64,000 nt of DNA from Phytohabitans suffuscus (GTDB lineage: Bacteria > Actinomycetota > Actinomycetes > Mycobacteriales > Micromonosporaceae). Location: positions 6,510,320 to 6,574,319 of the forward strand of contig NZ_AP022871.1 in NCBI RefSeq assembly GCF_011764565.1, written 5' to 3'. Below are positions 35,727-45,112 of the stretch, one piece after another; within the stretch, counting starts at the first letter, position 1, and the number at the start of each line of letters is the position of its first letter. Made by a program: the position numbers and the translations under genes. The notes below the pieces were generated by a model. The model was given only the letters and a program-made list of their open reading frames with translations, made no database searches and was not told the DNA's origin.

Positions 35727-35737
35727 CGAGGTCTCCC

Positions 35738-37369
35738 TTACCTGTCGCGGGCCATGTGGCGGGCGGCGCGGAGCCCGAACACCACCGCCGGGCCGATCGT
35801 CGAGCCGGGGCCGGGGTAGGTTCGACCCATCACCGAGGCGGAGTTGTTGCCGGCCGAGTAAAGGCCCTCGATCACCGATCCGTCCTCGCGCAGCGCCCGG
35901 CCGTCGGTGTCGGTGAGCACACCGCCCTTGGTGCCGAGGTCGCCGATGACGACCTTGACGGCGGTGAACGGTCCGTACTCCAGTGGGCCCAGATTGGGGT
36001 TCGGGTGGACCAGTGGGTCGCTGTAGTAGCGGTCGTACGCCGAGTTGCCGCGGCCGAAGTCGCCGTCGACGCCCGCGCGGGCGAGGCGGTTGAACCGCTG
36101 GACCGTCGCGGCCAGGCGGGCCGGGTCGATGTCGATCAGCCTCGCCAGACCGGCCAGCGTGTCAGCCTTGAACAGCACGCCCTCACGACGCATCGCCTTC
36201 ACCGCCCTGGGGTCCATGGCGTAGCTGCGCAGGTACCGGCGGGCGTGGCGGCGGTCGGCGACCATCCAATAGGGGCCGACCTTGTCGTGCTCCAGCATGT
36301 GGTGGCCGAGGTCGACGTACGACTCGGACTCGTTGGCGAACCGGTCGCCGTGGGCATCGACGATGATTGAGTACGGGAATGACCGTTCGCCGACGATGAA
36401 TGACGGCTCGGACGCGCTCGTGGCGGCGACCGACGCGCCCCACCACGCGTCGTCGAGCAGTTCGGTGGCTGCGCCGTGGGACATGGCGATGTCGATCGGC
36501 TTGCCGAGGTTGCCCGGCGCACCGGACGGTGCACCGTCGATGCCGTGGTACTTGCGCCGCCACTGGCGGTTGTAGTCGAAACCGCCGGCCGCGAGCATCA
36601 CGCCGCGGTTCGCGCCGATCGTCAGTTGCTCACCCTTGTGCGTGACCCGTGCGCCGACCACCCGGCCGTCCGTGACCACCAGATCCTCAAGCGGTGACTC
36701 CAGCCACAGGTCGGCCTTGTGCTTGACCACCACGATATGCAGGAACGAGGCCGTCAGGCCGGCACCGATGCCCGCGAGCTTCGCACCGCGGGCCAGACCG
36801 CCCACCGCGCGGAAGACGAGGCGGGCACCCCGCCGCAAGCCGCTCGGCGTCGACCACGCCCGGCCCAGCAGCCACACGTCGCCGGTGAGGATCGGCATCG
36901 CGGCCGGAGCCTGCGACGAGCGCCACCACGTCCCGATCTTGCGCAGGTTGAACGGCTTGTGCTCGATGCTGCGGCCGATCTTGCCGCCAGCACGTTCGGG
37001 GTAGTAATCGGCGTACTCGGCAGCGCGCACGAACTCCATGCCGTGCTTCTGGGCCGTCTCGACGAAGTCGTCGACACCGTCGACGAACGCCTCCTTCCGC
37101 TCCCGGCTGGTCGAGCGGCCCTCGTCGCCGACGGTGGCCTCTAAGTAGGTAAGCGCCTCGGTGCGGGAGTCTCCTACGCCGTCGCGGTGCATGAGCGGGT
37201 TGTTCGGCAGCCACATGCCGCCGCCGGATTTCGCGCTGTTGCCGCCCCACTTCGCCGTGCTCTCCACCATCACTACCGACAGACCCTCATCGACGGCACC
37301 CAGGGCGGTGGCGAAGCCGGCGGCACCGGTGCCCACAACGACGACGTCATAGGTCTTGTCGAAGGCCAT
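35738..37369 (-). CDS. FAD-dependent 3-ketosteroid-delta1-dehydrogenase-like protein, 543 aa
   Basis: Flavoprotein of the succinate dehydrogenase/fumarate reductase fold. The FAD motif is DVVVVGTGAAGFATALGAV (residues 8-26), with WGGNSAKSGGGMWLPNN near 42-58 and the C-terminal FAD contact GLYSAGNNSASVMGRTYPG. This pattern fits 3-oxosteroid 1-dehydrogenases (KstD), which desaturate ring A; a relative with other ketone substrates is also possible. The ATG at 37369 has GGAGGAGG upstream. It is the first gene of a probable two-gene unit with the SDR, divergent from a TetR gene with a clear palindrome in the 48-base spacer. Confidence 0.87.
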   Translation of the reverse strand: MAFDKTYDVVVVGTGAAGFATALGAVDEGLSVVMVESTAKWGGNSAKSGGGMWLPNNPLMHRDGVGDSRTEALTYLEATVGDEGRSTSRERKEAFVDGVDDFVETAQKHGMEFVRAAEYADYYPERAGGKIGRSIEHKPFNLRKIGTWWRSSQAPAAMPILTGDVWLLGRAWSTPSGLRRGARLVFRAVGGLARGAKLAGIGAGLTASFLHIVVVKHKADLWLESPLEDLVVTDGRVVGARVTHKGEQLTIGANRGVMLAAGGFDYNRQWRRKYHGIDGAPSGAPGNLGKPIDIAMSHGAATELLDDAWWGASVAATSASEPSFIVGERSFPYSIIVDAHGDRFANESESYVDLGHHMLEHDKVGPYWMVADRRHARRYLRSYAMDPRAVKAMRREGVLFKADTLAGLARLIDIDPARLAATVQRFNRLARAGVDGDFGRGNSAYDRYYSDPLVHPNPNLGPLEYGPFTAVKVVIGDLGTKGGVLTDTDGRALREDGSVIEGLYSAGNNSASVMGRTYPGPGSTIGPAVVFGLRAARHMARDR

Positions 37370-37385
37370 CGGTAACCTCCTCCCG

Positions 37386-37411
37386 ACCGGACAATGTTGT
37401 CCGGTTACACT
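37386..37411. promoter_or_regulatory. TetR operator palindrome and promoter between kstD-like and tetR genes
   Basis: ACCGGACAA-TG-TTGTCCGGT (37386-37405) is a palindrome with perfect 9-bp arms. TACACT (37406-37411) is a -10-like element whose expected start site coincides with the GTG at 37418, suggesting a leaderless tetR mRNA. The palindrome would block this promoter and the divergent one. Confidence 0.7.
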
Positions 37412-37417
37412 TCGAGT

Positions 37418-38008
37418 GTGCCCGGCAATCCACGCAAGGTCAACCGCGGCCCGGCCGCCTCGGCCGACAACCGCCGCGCGATCCTGGCTGCCGCGCGCAA
37501 GGTCTTCGCTGAACGCGGCTACCACGCACCCCTGTCCGCCGTGGCCAAGGAGGCCGGCGTCGGCCAAGGCGTCCTCTACCGGCACTTCCCGACCCGGCTC
37601 GAGCTCGCCTTCGCGGTCTTCGACGAGGACTGGACCGACTACGAGACGCTCTCCGCCAGCCCGGATCCAGAAGCCTTCGGGTGCCTCTGGTCACTCATCA
37701 TCGACAAGACCATCGACGAGGCGGCATTCGTGGAGATGGTCGTCGACGCCCGACGCAACGCCACCAGCTACGACGGAGCCGAGCGCATGCGCGCACTGCT
37801 CGGGCCGCCATTGGCCCGGGCGCAGGACGCAGGCCTGGCCGACCCCAGACTCACCGTGAACGACGTCATGCTCGCCCAGCGCATGGCGTTCGGCATCGTC
37901 GTCACCGCTACCGACACCACCGATCTAAGAGGCCAGGTGCAACAAGCGCTCACTGTCGTGGGACTGCTGCCTCCGATCGGAAACCGCGACGGCTTGTGGA
38001 GAGGCTAA
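37418..38008 (+). CDS. TetR-family regulator, 196 aa
   Basis: The HTH lies at about residues 20-62 (DNRRAILAAARKVFAERGYH; LSAVAKEAGVGQGVLYRHFP). The C-terminal domain is helical and not otherwise assignable. The GTG at 37418 is preferred to an ATG at 37394 because the latter falls inside the operator palindrome and upstream of the -10 element. It is divergent from the KstD-like gene and most likely represses both promoters until a steroid-like or related ligand binds. Confidence 0.9.
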   Translation: MPGNPRKVNRGPAASADNRRAILAAARKVFAERGYHAPLSAVAKEAGVGQGVLYRHFPTRLELAFAVFDEDWTDYETLSASPDPEAFGCLWSLIIDKTIDEAAFVEMVVDARRNATSYDGAERMRALLGPPLARAQDAGLADPRLTVNDVMLAQRMAFGIVVTATDTTDLRGQVQQALTVVGLLPPIGNRDGLWRG

Positions 38009-38785
38009 ACCCCGGACCGACCGCCCACCTGCGCTGGAGCCTCACCGACGGGTGTGTTGTTACGCCAACCGGCAGGTACACCAGCCGGCCCCGCGATCGT
38101 CCGGTTGGCGACCTCCACGTTGCGTAACGGGCGGGCCCAACGTTGTCGAGACGATCCGAGCTGTTGTGCGTGCACGGCACGTTTCCAGCAAACTCGGCCA
38201 GCTGCTGGCCGGCGTGCTCGGGTGTGGGCGGTACCGCTTTATCCGCGTCTATCCGTGCTGCTGGGGCCCACGCCCGGCAGCAGCTGCCGCAGGTGCTGGT
38301 CGAGCGTGGTCTCGTCAGTTACCTGGGCGCGGAATGGCAGGCGTATGTCCTCATGCCGATGCGCGGTTTCGGCTCGCAGGGTTAGCCCGTCGGCGTCGAC
38401 CCGTGCGCCTAGCTGCTCCGCTGGCCCAGCGGGCGTGCGCCGCCGTACCGGCGCCGAGCGGTCCACATTGGCCTACGGTGCCGAGGCGCCAACCAGGAAT
38501 CGCCGGTGTCTTCCGTGACGTGCTCGTCCAGTGCGGCCACGGGGTTGGTGCTGGGTCGGGACTGAGAGTCGGTGTGGTAGGGGCCCATTCGAGGGGTGTA
38601 GCGAAGTGCGCGGGCTGGTTCTGGCCGGTCGTGGTGGAAGTACAGGATGACGTCTGGGTCGTGGTCGTCCCTCAGATCTGCGTACGTGCCTTTGGCGGCT
38701 GGGTGACCGGCTCAGGCGGCGGCCGGGGAGGTCATACAGCTTCACAATCCCGTCCTGACGTGGCTGCTGTCGATCCTCGGCGGGG
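38009..38785. other. intergenic, possible DUF2470-like scrap
   Basis: No intact gene is supported. On the minus strand, around 38290-38430, residues RVDADGLTLRAETAHRHEDI, then RLPFRAQVTD, faintly resemble DUF2470-type domains. There is no start or completed domain. The remainder is featureless. Confidence 0.3.
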
Positions 38786-40985
38786 CTATTCGAAGCGGAC
38801 CGTGGTGGGCTCGGTGATGCTCTTGACGAGTGGCAGTGTCGCTGACGACAGGGCGAGCGTGAGGAGCAGCCCGGCCACTGCGGTCAGGAGGAACGCCGGG
38901 TCCGGGCCGGTCCACCGCTGGCCGGTCGACGAGGCGACGGCGGCGGAGGCGGCCAGGCCGAGCGTGATACCGCAGACCGCTGTTGCTGTTAGCGGCAGCG
39001 CGGTCTCCAGCATGATGGTGCGGCGCAGCTCGCTCAGGTGCAGGCCGGTGGCGCGCAGCAGTGTGAACGGCCGGTCGCTCGACAAGCCCGGCGGCGACGC
39101 CCACCGCGAGGCTCGCGGTGGCCACGAGCAGGACGAAGAGCATGGCCAGCCGTAGCCCGGCCTCGAGTTCGGTGAGTTGGCGGCGGTCGAGTTCGACAAG
39201 GTCGCGGCCGGTGCTGACCAGTACGCCGGGCGGCGCCAGTGACCTGATCCGCTCGCTGGTGAGTGGAGCGCCGTCGGTGACTACGTAGATCGCGTGTACC
39301 GGCAGGCGCTGGTCGGGTGGGTCGAGGTGGGTGATGCCCTTCAGCCCGCGGGGGACGCGTCCGTTGGGCGACGGCGGGTCGGGGCAGGTGAGGTTGACGG
39401 CGGCGGCGAGGTCGCGGCAGGCCACGGCGACGGCGCCGGGCTTGGTGGGGTCCCGGCGGGTCACGACGGTACGCCGTACCCCCGGATCGCCGTTGATGGC
39501 CGCGAGCAGCGGCGCCGCCGGCCGCGTGCCGGGCAGCACCTCGACGGCGTCCACGCGCAGTGCGTCCGGGTCGGGGCGGTCGAGGTTGGCCTCGATGCCG
39601 GCGGCTGAGCCGGCGAACATCGTGGTCACCAGGGCCGCGATCGCCACGCCGCTGATCGCCCGGAACGTGGTGTACGGGTCGGCCGCGATCCGCCGCGCCG
39701 CCATCAGCTCCGGCATCCGCCGGCTGAGCCGGCTCAGCAGCCGGGCCACGAGCGAGCAGAGCAGCGGGCCGGCGAGCACGAGGCCGAGCAGCAGCGACCC
39801 GAAGGTGCCGCCGATCAGCAGCTGGGCGGTGGCGCCGCCGCCGCTGGTGGAGTCGGCGAGGTCGGAACCCGCGATCGCACCCAGGCCGGCGACGCCGAGT
39901 GCCACCGGGGTGAGCCGCCAGAGCCCTGGAGCGCGGGTGGGCACCCGCTGCCGCACGCCCAGCGGTGTGACCTGTGCCCGTCGCAGCGCCACGACGGTGG
40001 CGGCGACGGTGAGCAGCGGAACGCCGAGCAGTACGGCGAGCTGTTGCACGGCGGGCGCGCGTACGTCGGCGGCCGTGAAGTGGGCGCCGTCGAAGGTCAC
40101 CCGCGCCGTGATCAGTGGCCGGGCCAGCAGGTACCCGACCCAGCCGAGCGTCACCCCGGCGAACGAGGCCAGCGACGTCTCGGTCGCGGCCATCGCGGCG
40201 ACCTGTCCGCGGGTGGCACCGACCAGGCGCAGGGCGGCGAAGCGCTGCTCGCGGCGGGCGGCGGCGACGCGAGCCGCGGCGGCGATGAAGATGACTACGG
40301 GCGTGAGCAGGCCGACAGCGCCGATGGTGCGGATCACCCGGAGGGCGGCGTTGTCGAGCAGCCCGGGCGCCGTCGTGGCCAGGCCCGAGACCTCCGCGGC
40401 GCCCAACGCACGCCGTTGGTCGGGCGGCAGGCCGACGACCGCGAAAAGCTCTTCCGGGTACGCCAGCCCGGCCGTTCCGATGCCGGCGGTGACGGTGCCG
40501 GGCAGCCGCGCGGCGAGCGCCTCGGGCGGGGTGGTGGCCAGCAGGTCGCGCAGGGCTGGCGAGACGGCAACCTCGCCGGGTGCCGGCAGCCGCTGCAGTC
40601 CCGGCGGCACGGGTGGGCGCGGGCCGAGCGCGGCGACGCGTACCACGTGCACGGTACGGTCGGCGAACGCGGCCACCCGCGGCTCGTGCGTGACCACCAC
40701 GGCGGCGGTGTCCTGCTCGCGGCGGACGCGACCAGCAGGTCCATGACGTCGTCGCCGGCCACGGTGTCGAGCGCGCCGGTCGGCTCGTCAGCGAAGATCA
40801 CCCGCGGTCGCCCGACAAGTGCCCGCGCGACCGCCACCCGCTGGGCCTGCCCGCCGGAGAGCTCGCCGGGCAGCCGCCCCTGGAGCCCGGCCAGCCCCAA
40901 CCGGTCGAACCACACCCGCGCCGCGCCGATCGCGGCCCGGCGGCGGTGCCCGGGCCAGCAGGAGGGGTGTGGCCACGTTCAGCCG
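38786..40985 (-). pseudogene. ABC exporter, ATPase-permease deletion fusion
   Basis: In transcription order, an ATPase fragment begins near 40985 (LNVATPLLLA, then after a slip RLGLAGLQGRLPGELSGGQA) with an ABC signature and Walker B (VIFADEPTGALD) but no Walker A. It runs through a frame slip near 40725 into VVVTHEPRVAAFADRTVHV. It is then joined directly to an FtsX/MacB-like permease from its extracellular domain onward (ALRDLLATTPPEALAARLPG; LRLVGATRGQVAAMAATETS). The permease N-terminal membrane segment is lost. A further slip near 39088 precedes its last segments, ending LVKSITEPTTVRFE. These are several independent lesions, so this is a decayed lipoprotein-export or antimicrobial-type ABC system. 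Confidence 0.75.
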
Positions 40986-40989
40986 CGCG

Positions 40990-41390
40990 TGTCTCCTCGC
41001 CCACGAGACCGACGCCTCGGTGGTGTTCGTGGAGACGAACTTCGGCGGGACATGGGCCCCGCTCGTGATCCGCACCCGCGTGGGATGTGCTGGTCAAGGA
41101 GGGCACGGCCTGGCGGAGGAACTGCCGCCCCAGGTAGAGACCGGTCCGCGCCAAGCAGGGCAAGCTGCTTCGTGCGGAGCCGATCGCCCAGCCGATGGTC
41201 CTCGACCGCGTCCAGCTCCGCAGCACCTTCGTCGACCTGGCAGTCCACCAACCCGCTGTCGCCAGGCCGGATCGACGTGAGCGTCAACCTGGCGGGGTAC
41301 GGGGTGCTGCCGATCCCGGCCGCGGGCAGCGCTCGATCGAGGGCGTCATGCATGGCCGAGACCAGTCTGCTGCCCTGGGGTTCGACGTGA
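40990..41390 (+). pseudogene. phage terminase large-subunit-like C-terminal remnant
   Basis: The frame reads LLAHETDASVVFVETNFGGT then WAPLVIRT. After frame changes it continues WDVLVKEGTA, then RAKQGKLLRAEPIAQPM. Phage large terminases have an analogous D-A-(I/V)-V-E-x-N-x-GG-D-M motif followed by a KxxRAxP(I/V) segment in the nuclease domain. It ends LLPWGST. No other phage genes are adjacent. Assignment depends on motif spacing only. Confidence 0.4.
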
Positions 41391-41399
41391 GCTAAGCGT

Positions 41400-42147
41400 T
41401 GTTGCCGTCGCGGCGCAGGACGAGGCCCGTCAGCGGTCGGTTTCTGACTCGGCCTGCGGGGATGTTCGAGGCGCATGCGGTCTTTGTCTGTCGGGGCGGT
41501 CAGCACCTGCCACGTCTTGACCAGCGTGTTGGCCTTGAGCCCCTCGTCGTTGAGCTTGTAGCGCACCACCGGCTTCTTCGTGCCGGGGGCATGCTGGTTG
41601 GGCTGCCGAGCCTTCCCGGTGCGGTAGCTGCGCCCGACGCTGGGCATCTTGTCGATCAGGCCCAGCCGGTGCAGCATGCCTGCTGACCGCCAGGTGGATC
41701 GCTGCTGCTCGAACATGTGGTCGCGGGCCAAGGTGGTGACGAAGGCGCCGTTCATCGCTGCGCTGCCTGGCTTTTCTTGCGCATCGTCCGCAGCATCAGG
41801 TACACGGCGATCTCGGCGTCGGAGAGCAACCAGACCCACAGATTCGTGAAAACCCGCGCGGGATGTCGATGCCGCCCGTCGGCACGACGTAGGCCGGCGC
41901 CTCGGCGCTGCCAGCTTCCGACAGCAGCGAGAAGTCGCGGTGGCTGAACCGCCCCGACTTCTCATACCGCGGGATCGACACCAGGTGGTGCTTCGAGCAC
42001 CGTGAGCGCATCGGTGATCTGCCGCAGCCGCAGCTCGGCGATCTGACGCGGCGTCCGCCCCTTCGGGCTCCGGCGGCCGCGTCCAGCCGCCGGCGCGGTG
42101 CCGGATCCGGCACCGGCGTTTCTGCGGCTGGTCGGTAAGTCCGACAT
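41400..42147 (-). pseudogene. frameshifted hypothetical protein of a mobile element
   Basis: An ATG at 42147 starts MSDLPTSRRNAGAGSG, followed by RQIAELRLRQITDALTVLEA. The next part, IPRYEKSGRFSHRDFSLLSE, is in another frame. Then come TNLWVWLLSDAEIAVYLMLR and NGAFVTTLARDHMFEQQRST with RSAGMLHRLGLIDKMP. At least three slips are needed to join them. The SDAEIAVYLML and GMLHRLGLI segments look like a winged-helix or replication-accessory protein from plasmid-like elements, but I cannot name the family. Confidence 0.5.
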
Positions 42148-42408
42148 TGTTGACGTACGGCACGGTTGGGATGGGCGTAGGCTCACGACGTTGCCCGGCT
42201 GCGGGCGCGGAAGCAGCCGTGGCCGGACGATACGGGATCCGGAGCTTCGGTTCGAAGCGCCGGATCCCCTGGGGTCTTCGTCGGGTGTAAGTGGTGCCGA
42301 AGTCGCTAGGCGGGTACGCCGGTCGATCGCACGCCGCTTTATCGGCAGCATGGTGCACGGCGAACTGGAGACCAGGGCTCCGCACGGGCGCCGCCGCACG
42401 GCGATGTG

Positions 42409-42891
42409 TCAGCCCGACCGCCGGTCGTCATCCGTAGCCGGCCTGGCGACGCGGATGTCGTCGCGGAGACCGACGATGCCCGGGAGGTTTCGGACCGCCC
42501 GTGCGGCGGCCTCCCGCTGCCCGGTCACGGCCACCGCGCCCGAGAGCGTGAGCACGCAGCCACGCACGTCGGCCCGGACGGCGCCCGCGGGCACCGCGGC
42601 GTCCGTGGCCAGCAGCCGGTTGGCGAGTTGGGTGAGGTCGGCGTCGGAGGCGCCGGGCGTGCCCGGCTCGCGCACGACCATCTCGTCGGCGACCCCGCGC
42701 ACACCGTGCATACCTATTGCCGCCTGCCTGGTCCGCAGGCGTTCGGTGGTGCTGCCTACCTCGCCGAAAAGTGTCACCATCCCGCCCCGGACCGAGACGC
42801 CGACGTGCGCGGTCTCGCCGGCCATGCGCTTCAGCAGGTCAGCGATGCCCGCTTGAAGGTTCCGGTCCGTCCCGTGCGGGGTCTGCGCCAT
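42409..42891 (-). CDS. BON-domain protein, 160 aa
   Basis: Two BON-like repeats are visible. The first is at about residues 13-72 (VGVSVRGGMVTLFGEVGSTT, then GVRGVADEMVV). The second is at about 84-150 (VRADVRGCVLTLSGAVAVTG, then NLPGIVGLRDDIRV). BON domains bind lipid or other hydrophobic ligands and occur in stress-related and secreted proteins. Here there is no signal peptide. It is monocistronic, and the promoter region lies between it and the divergent GT2 gene. Confidence 0.82.
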   Translation of the reverse strand: MAQTPHGTDRNLQAGIADLLKRMAGETAHVGVSVRGGMVTLFGEVGSTTERLRTRQAAIGMHGVRGVADEMVVREPGTPGASDADLTQLANRLLATDAAVPAGAVRADVRGCVLTLSGAVAVTGQREAAARAVRNLPGIVGLRDDIRVARPATDDDRRSG

Positions 42892-43159
42892 GAGGCTAAC
42901 GATGGACCCCCGACGGCGAATACGCTAGGGCCACCCGCCTGCCGGCTACACGCGATCGACGGCCGCGTACCGGTGGCATAGGCTCCTGGTGCGATCATTG
43001 GCCCGGGCTCTGCTGGGATCGCGGATGTGCAGGGCCAGTGCGCCGCCGATGAGTGTGCCGCCGCCGAGTGATGATCGCAGAGGGGATGCGACCTGCCTCC
43101 TGACTTGTGCCCGGTGTTTCTGGATCCACCGCGATTCGCTATCTATGGAGGCACGGTCT

Positions 43160-43999
43160 GTGTTCACGTTCGTGATTCCCGCCTACAACGAGGAAGAGAA
43201 CATCGCCACGATCGTCCGCCAGGCGTGCGCGGCCGCGCAGCCGGGCGACCGGGTTGTCGTGGTGGACAGCGCGTCGAGCGACGCTACGGCGCGGCGGGCG
43301 GTGGCGGCGGGCGCGGAGGTGCTTCGCGGGCCGCGTGGCAAGGGAGCTGCCATGGCGGTCGCGATCGCCGGTAGCACGTCGCCCTGGCTCTGTTTTCTGG
43401 ACGCGGACCTGGTCTCGGCCGACGTCAACGTGCCGGCGACGTTGCGCAAAGCCGCCGCGTCCGGCACTGCCGACCACATCGTGGGCGACTACGAGTACGC
43501 GGACGTGGGGACCATCCTGAGCAGCACGTTCACCATCTACGAACCGCTGGTGGCCGAGTTCTTCCCTGAAGTCGGCGCGTTGGGCGCGAACTCCCTCACC
43601 GGATACCGGGCGATCCGCCGCCGCTACCTCGTCGGAGGGCTGCCGACCCACTTCGGCGTCGAGTCACACCTCAACATATCGATCGCTGTCGCCGGCGGTA
43701 CTGCGGCGGTCTGCCAACTGGGCGTCATCGCCAGCCGGTTCAGGTACAAGCCGGACATGTGCCGGGAGATCGCCGGGTCGCTGCTGGACCTGGCGGTCGC
43801 CCACCACCGGCTGGACCCCGGCGACCGGCCGAGCTGGAACAGCTGGGTCGACGGGGGTGCCGCCGCCATCGCCGCGGTTACGGCCACTACAGGCCGGTCG
43901 GCCGCTCTGGCACGGCTCTTCGCGGCGGTGCGCCGGCCGATGCCGTCCCGCGCGTCCCGTACCAGCCTCCCGGCAGCACCCGAGCCAGCGCCAGCGTGA
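43160..43999 (+). CDS. family 2 glycosyltransferase, 279 aa
   Basis: GT-A fold glycosyltransferase that probably transfers a nucleotide-activated sugar. The N-terminus is FTFVIPAYNEEENIATIV, the DxD metal motif is in LCFLDADLVSAD, and the LTGYRAIRR segment is typical. It resembles glucosyl-3-phosphoglycerate or mannosylglycerate synthase-type GT2 enzymes, without proof. A GTG at 43160 is preferred because GGAGG (43147-43151) lies 8 bases upstream; the ATG at 43145 would place that site inside the gene. No membrane segment is present. Confidence 0.85.
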   Translation: MFTFVIPAYNEEENIATIVRQACAAAQPGDRVVVVDSASSDATARRAVAAGAEVLRGPRGKGAAMAVAIAGSTSPWLCFLDADLVSADVNVPATLRKAAASGTADHIVGDYEYADVGTILSSTFTIYEPLVAEFFPEVGALGANSLTGYRAIRRRYLVGGLPTHFGVESHLNISIAVAGGTAAVCQLGVIASRFRYKPDMCREIAGSLLDLAVAHHRLDPGDRPSWNSWVDGGAAAIAAVTATTGRSAALARLFAAVRRPMPSRASRTSLPAAPEPAPA

Positions 44000-44007
44000 T
44001 GCAACCG

Positions 44008-44304
44008 TCAGCGGCGTGCCGGCCGGTCGGGCAGGAGTCGTTCCTCATGGTCGAGTTCGCGTTCCGGTACACGCAGGCCGTCGTCCTGTAGGCGGCCGGC
44101 ACCACGCCATCGCAGTAGCTCTTCGCGCTCGGCGCCGAAAGCAGCGCGGCGCACGTATAACGCGGCTTCGGAGCGGGGCGAGACCGGCAGGTCGGTGGAG
44201 TCGGCTTCGCGGAGCTGGTCGAGCCGACCCCTGATAGCGGGCCACCCGGTACGCAGCTCGTCCACGCCCGACCCATCCTCCTCACCGCCACCACGCGCCG
44301 CCAT
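44008..44304 (-). pseudogene. Na+/H+ antiporter C-terminal tail remnant
   Basis: The frame from 44304 reads AIRGRLDQLREADSTD, then ALYVRRAAFGAEREELLRWR and LRVPERELDHEE. This matches the cytoplasmic tail of CPA1-type Na+/H+ antiporters, where LLRLR(D/E)xGxIxDxVxRxLxRELDLEE is common. All membrane segments are missing. A small standalone protein cannot be excluded. It ends convergently 9 bases from the GT2 stop. Confidence 0.45.
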
Positions 44305-44326
44305 CCCTGCGACGAAGGCAGCATTG

Positions 44327-44497
44327 ATGCATATCGACAAAACGCAGATCATCGAGGTGCTACGGTCCAGAGGACAGCACGAGAGGGCCGACTGGGTCGA
44401 CCGGGAGCTTCCCGAGGTCGTCGATACGAACAAAAACAGTTCACTGCTGCGGATGCTTCAGATCGACCCGACCACGATCGGACGAACCGGAACCTAG
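44327..44497 (+). CDS. small conserved actinobacterial protein, 56 aa
   Basis: Reads MHIDKTQIIEVLRSRGQHER then ADWVDRELPEVVDTNKN and LLRMLQID. Similar 55-60 residue proteins with MxIDKxQIIxLLRSxG and ELPxxVDT are frequent in actinobacteria; their role is not known to me. The ATG at 44327 has GAAGG at 44313-44317. It stands divergently adjacent to the antiporter-tail remnant. The sequence predicts a helical, soluble protein. Confidence 0.72.
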   Translation: MHIDKTQIIEVLRSRGQHERADWVDRELPEVVDTNKNSSLLRMLQIDPTTIGRTGT

Positions 44498-44600
44498 TCA
44501 CCTGGCCAGGCTCAGGTCCGAAGAAGGGACGTCGGCATGGAGCCCGGGCTACCCGGGGTGCACGTCGATCTGCGGCCATGTCGACGACGTCGCGCTCGTC

Positions 44601-44978
44601 GTGCATGCCGACCCGCCGGCCGAGTACAAGGCCTACCTGCACCGCTCCGGCCGGACCGCCCGAGCCATCGACGGTAAGGCTGCTGACGAGACGGTCAGGT
44701 TCGGTATCGACGGGGTTGACTACTCCATCGATCTGTCGGGTCGTAACGTGGGCAAGCTCCGCTCGCTGCTGTCTGCCTATCAGGACGCCGGTACACGGTT
44801 GGGCCGGTCGACAGTGTCTGGTCATGGGCGGCGAGAAACGGTGGGTGGGCGCCGGGCCGGTGGCCGGGAGGAGAACAAGGCCATCCGGGAGTGGGCTGCC
44901 AAGCAGGGCAAAGAACTGTCGGAGCGTGGCCGGATCCCTGCAGCCATCGTGGAGGAGTATCGGGCTGCTAACCGCTAG
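44601..44978 (+). CDS. Lsr2-like nucleoid protein fused to a DEAD-box helicase fragment, 125 aa
   Basis: Residues from about 22 onward are Lsr2. They comprise the dimerisation region (KAADETVRFGIDGVDYSIDL, then RNVGKLRSLLSAY) and the DNA-binding domain (ENKAIREWAAKQGKELSERG, then RIPAAIVEEYRA), including the RGR-type minor-groove loop. The first Lsr2 strand is replaced by HADPPAEYKAYLHRSGRTAR, which is motif VI of DEAD-box RNA helicases. The helicase frame continues upstream to about 44565 (HVDDVALVV) without a stop. The only visible starts are the GTG at 44601 or a site further upstream. The chimera may be an expressed xenogeneic-silencer variant or just a deletion scar. Confidence 0.75.
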   Translation: MHADPPAEYKAYLHRSGRTARAIDGKAADETVRFGIDGVDYSIDLSGRNVGKLRSLLSAYQDAGTRLGRSTVSGHGRRETVGGRRAGGREENKAIREWAAKQGKELSERGRIPAAIVEEYRAANR

Positions 44979-45112
44979 GTGGCTATGTGTGGATTAGGTC
45001 CGACTTCGCAGGAACGTGCTCCGGCGCGGCAGGTCGCGTCGACTACGGCAGTTCAACGCGGGAGCTGGCGCGGAGCTGGCCTTCAGCTTGAAGTCAGCGG
45101 AGCACGCCGAGG

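Noticed and set aside
39331..41390. Long plus-strand open frames over the ABC exporter remnant
   Set aside because: Ser/Arg/Thr-rich antisense translations; the minus strand holds recognisable ABC transporter sequence.
43145..43159. ATG at 43145 as start of the GT2 gene
   Set aside because: The GGAGG at 43147-43151 is correctly spaced for the GTG at 43160, and conserved GT2 sequence begins right after it.
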